DNA of 6,261 bases from Dehalococcoidales bacterium. Its GTDB lineage: Bacteria > Chloroflexota > Dehalococcoidia > Dehalococcoidales > Fen-1064. The stretch lies in assembly GCA_030667735.1 (NCBI GenBank), contig DAOUVG010000102.1:1-6261 (forward strand). The letters are read 5' to 3'. A program made the position numbers and the translations under genes. Below, piece after piece: positions 5,839 through 6,261 of the stretch (its first letter is position 1; the number at the start of each line of letters is the position of its first letter). The notes beneath the pieces were generated by a model that was not told the DNA's origin, searched no databases, and saw nothing but the letters and a program-made list of their open reading frames with translations.

Positions 5839-5931
5839 ATGAGAATAGACACATCAGGTCGGGAAAGTCAGGCAGGGCCTGAACACCCTGTAAGAGATAG
5901 AGAAATGTCTTTACTCAGAGGTACTAAATAA
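5839..5931 (+). CDS. Possible 30-residue small protein
   Basis: An ATG at 5839 follows GGGAGGTGA (5828-5836), one of the best matches to the anti-Shine-Dalgarno sequence in the window, with 5 nt between GGAGG and the ATG. The frame runs 30 codons to TAA and encodes a polar, charged peptide (MRIDTSGRESQAGPEHPVRD, then a short basic end) with no signal peptide or membrane segment. I do not recognise it. No clear plus-strand promoter lies upstream, and it ends 20 bp from the stop codon of the convergent nitroreductase gene. It could be a chance frame or a remnant. Confidence 0.3.
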   Translation: MRIDTSGRESQAGPEHPVRDREMSLLRGTK

Positions 5932-5951
5932 CTTCAGGGAAAACTGTTACC

Positions 5952-6261
5952 TTATAATTTCCCTATCGGCATGAAGTAGAGTGGCTCTTCGTTTACCGGG
6001 AGTTTCAGGATTTTACAAATGTTGTCACCGTCGATTCCCCCGTTGACCACCGTCCCCAGACCCAGCGAGACCGCCTGCAAATACACGTTCTGTGCCGCAT
6101 GCCCCACTTCCATGTGTACGTATTTCGCACCTTCACCGTCTGCTGTCGTGCCTACACGGCTGTAAATCCCAGTGAATAGAATGTAGATGGCGCCTCCCTC
6201 AACGAAGTACCGTCCTGCACTGGCCGTAGTCAGTTGCGGTCGGTAGTCTCCGTCATGGACC
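5952..6261 (-). CDS. SagB/ThcOx-type nitroreductase, C-terminal part (5' end outside window)
   Basis: The minus strand is open from the right edge to a TAA at 5954-5952 and encodes 102 residues. The fragment reads 'RPQLTTASAGRYFVEGGAIY' near its start, then 'GIYSRVGTT', 'GAKYVHMEVGHAAQNVYLQA' (44-63), 'SLGLGTVVNGGIDGDNI' and ends 'LPVNEEPLYFMPIGKL'. The 'rYv.mE.GHaaQN..LqA.sLGLG' block and the terminal 'E.PLY..PiG' are the hallmark of SagB-type FMN-dependent dehydrogenases in the nitroreductase superfamily. Some members oxidise azolines in thiazole/oxazole peptide synthesis, but most stand alone with unknown substrates. The FMN-binding N-terminal half is outside the window, and no YcaO or precursor peptide is visible here. 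It is transcribed in the same direction as the EF-G-like gene but is separated from it by 424 bp and an intervening promoter. Confidence 0.87.
   Translation of the reverse strand, partial: VHDGDYRPQLTTASAGRYFVEGGAIYILFTGIYSRVGTTADGEGAKYVHMEVGHAAQNVYLQAVSLGLGTVVNGGIDGDNICKILKLPVNEEPLYFMPIGKL

Larger units (their letters stand above)
5528..5951. other. 424-bp intergenic region with regulatory structures
   Basis: No convincing long gene lies between the EF-G-like start and the nitroreductase stop. The stretch holds, in plus coordinates, a 5'-leader hairpin (5554-5582), a second weaker leader hairpin CCGGCGAA...CTCACCGG (5609-5628), a minus-strand promoter (5644-5672), a perfect palindrome (5672-5695), another inverted repeat (5716-5748) and a possible 30-codon ORF (5839-5931). 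Longer open frames at 5583-5765 and 5707-5838 lack ribosome binding sites and recognisable protein features. Confidence 0.7.

Noticed and set aside
5936..5964. AGGGAAA / TTTCCCT inverted repeat over the nitroreductase stop codon, considered as its terminator.
   Set aside because: The stem is only 7 bp, AT-rich, with a 15-nt loop and no good T-tract on the minus strand.
1..6261. CRISPR arrays, tRNA or rRNA genes and insertion sequences.
   Set aside because: No regularly spaced direct repeats, cloverleaf-like segment, rRNA motif or transposase frame was seen on either strand.

Overview
The window looks like chromosomal DNA from a free-living, probably anaerobic bacterium that lives on acyl-CoA chemistry. 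Its parts are the C-terminus of a family III CoA-transferase, an etfBA electron-transfer flavoprotein pair, an EF-G2-type translational GTPase and the tail of a SagB-type nitroreductase. This combination is common in Dehalococcoidia (Chloroflexota) and some other sediment bacteria. That placement is an inference from gene content only, because no taxonomic marker is decisive here.

Layout, plus strand: the CoA-transferase enters from the left edge and stops at 471. At 552-1226 lies an AT-richer two-gene toxin-antitoxin-like cassette with its own extended -10 promoter, a repeat-rich leader, an AbrB-like antitoxin candidate (640-921) and a RelE/ParE-like toxin candidate (933-1226). After a 236-bp gap with a candidate promoter at 1369-1396 come etfB (1463-2263) and etfA (2312-3307). 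They are 48 bp apart and each has a strong Shine-Dalgarno site. A REP-like dispersed repeat with a perfect 9-bp hairpin (3315-3369) and a bidirectional terminator (3401-3430) close this unit.

Layout, minus strand: the EF-G-like gene (5527 to 3455) converges on etfA through the shared terminator. Upstream of it is a 424-bp gene-poor stretch. Reading toward the gene, this holds a perfect 24-bp palindrome directly abutting a good sigma-70-type promoter (TTGCCG, 17 bp, TATAAT), then a long leader with a 13-bp-stem hairpin just before the ribosome binding site. The same stretch carries, on the plus strand, a possible 30-codon ORF with a near-perfect Shine-Dalgarno site, and a second inverted repeat. 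The last 310 bp encode the C-terminal 102 residues of a SagB/ThcOx-type nitroreductase running off the right edge on the minus strand; this is easy to miss because its start codon lies outside the window.

How the genes fit: the CoA-transferase would make acyl-CoA thioesters, and EtfAB would carry electrons from acyl-CoA dehydrogenases to a membrane quinone reductase or ferredoxin. No dehydrogenase is in the window, so the partner is unknown. The EF-G paralogue and nitroreductase have no obvious functional link to EtfAB. The least ordinary material is the regulatory architecture of the EF-G-like gene and the self-contained toxin-antitoxin cassette. I see no clearly new multi-gene system.
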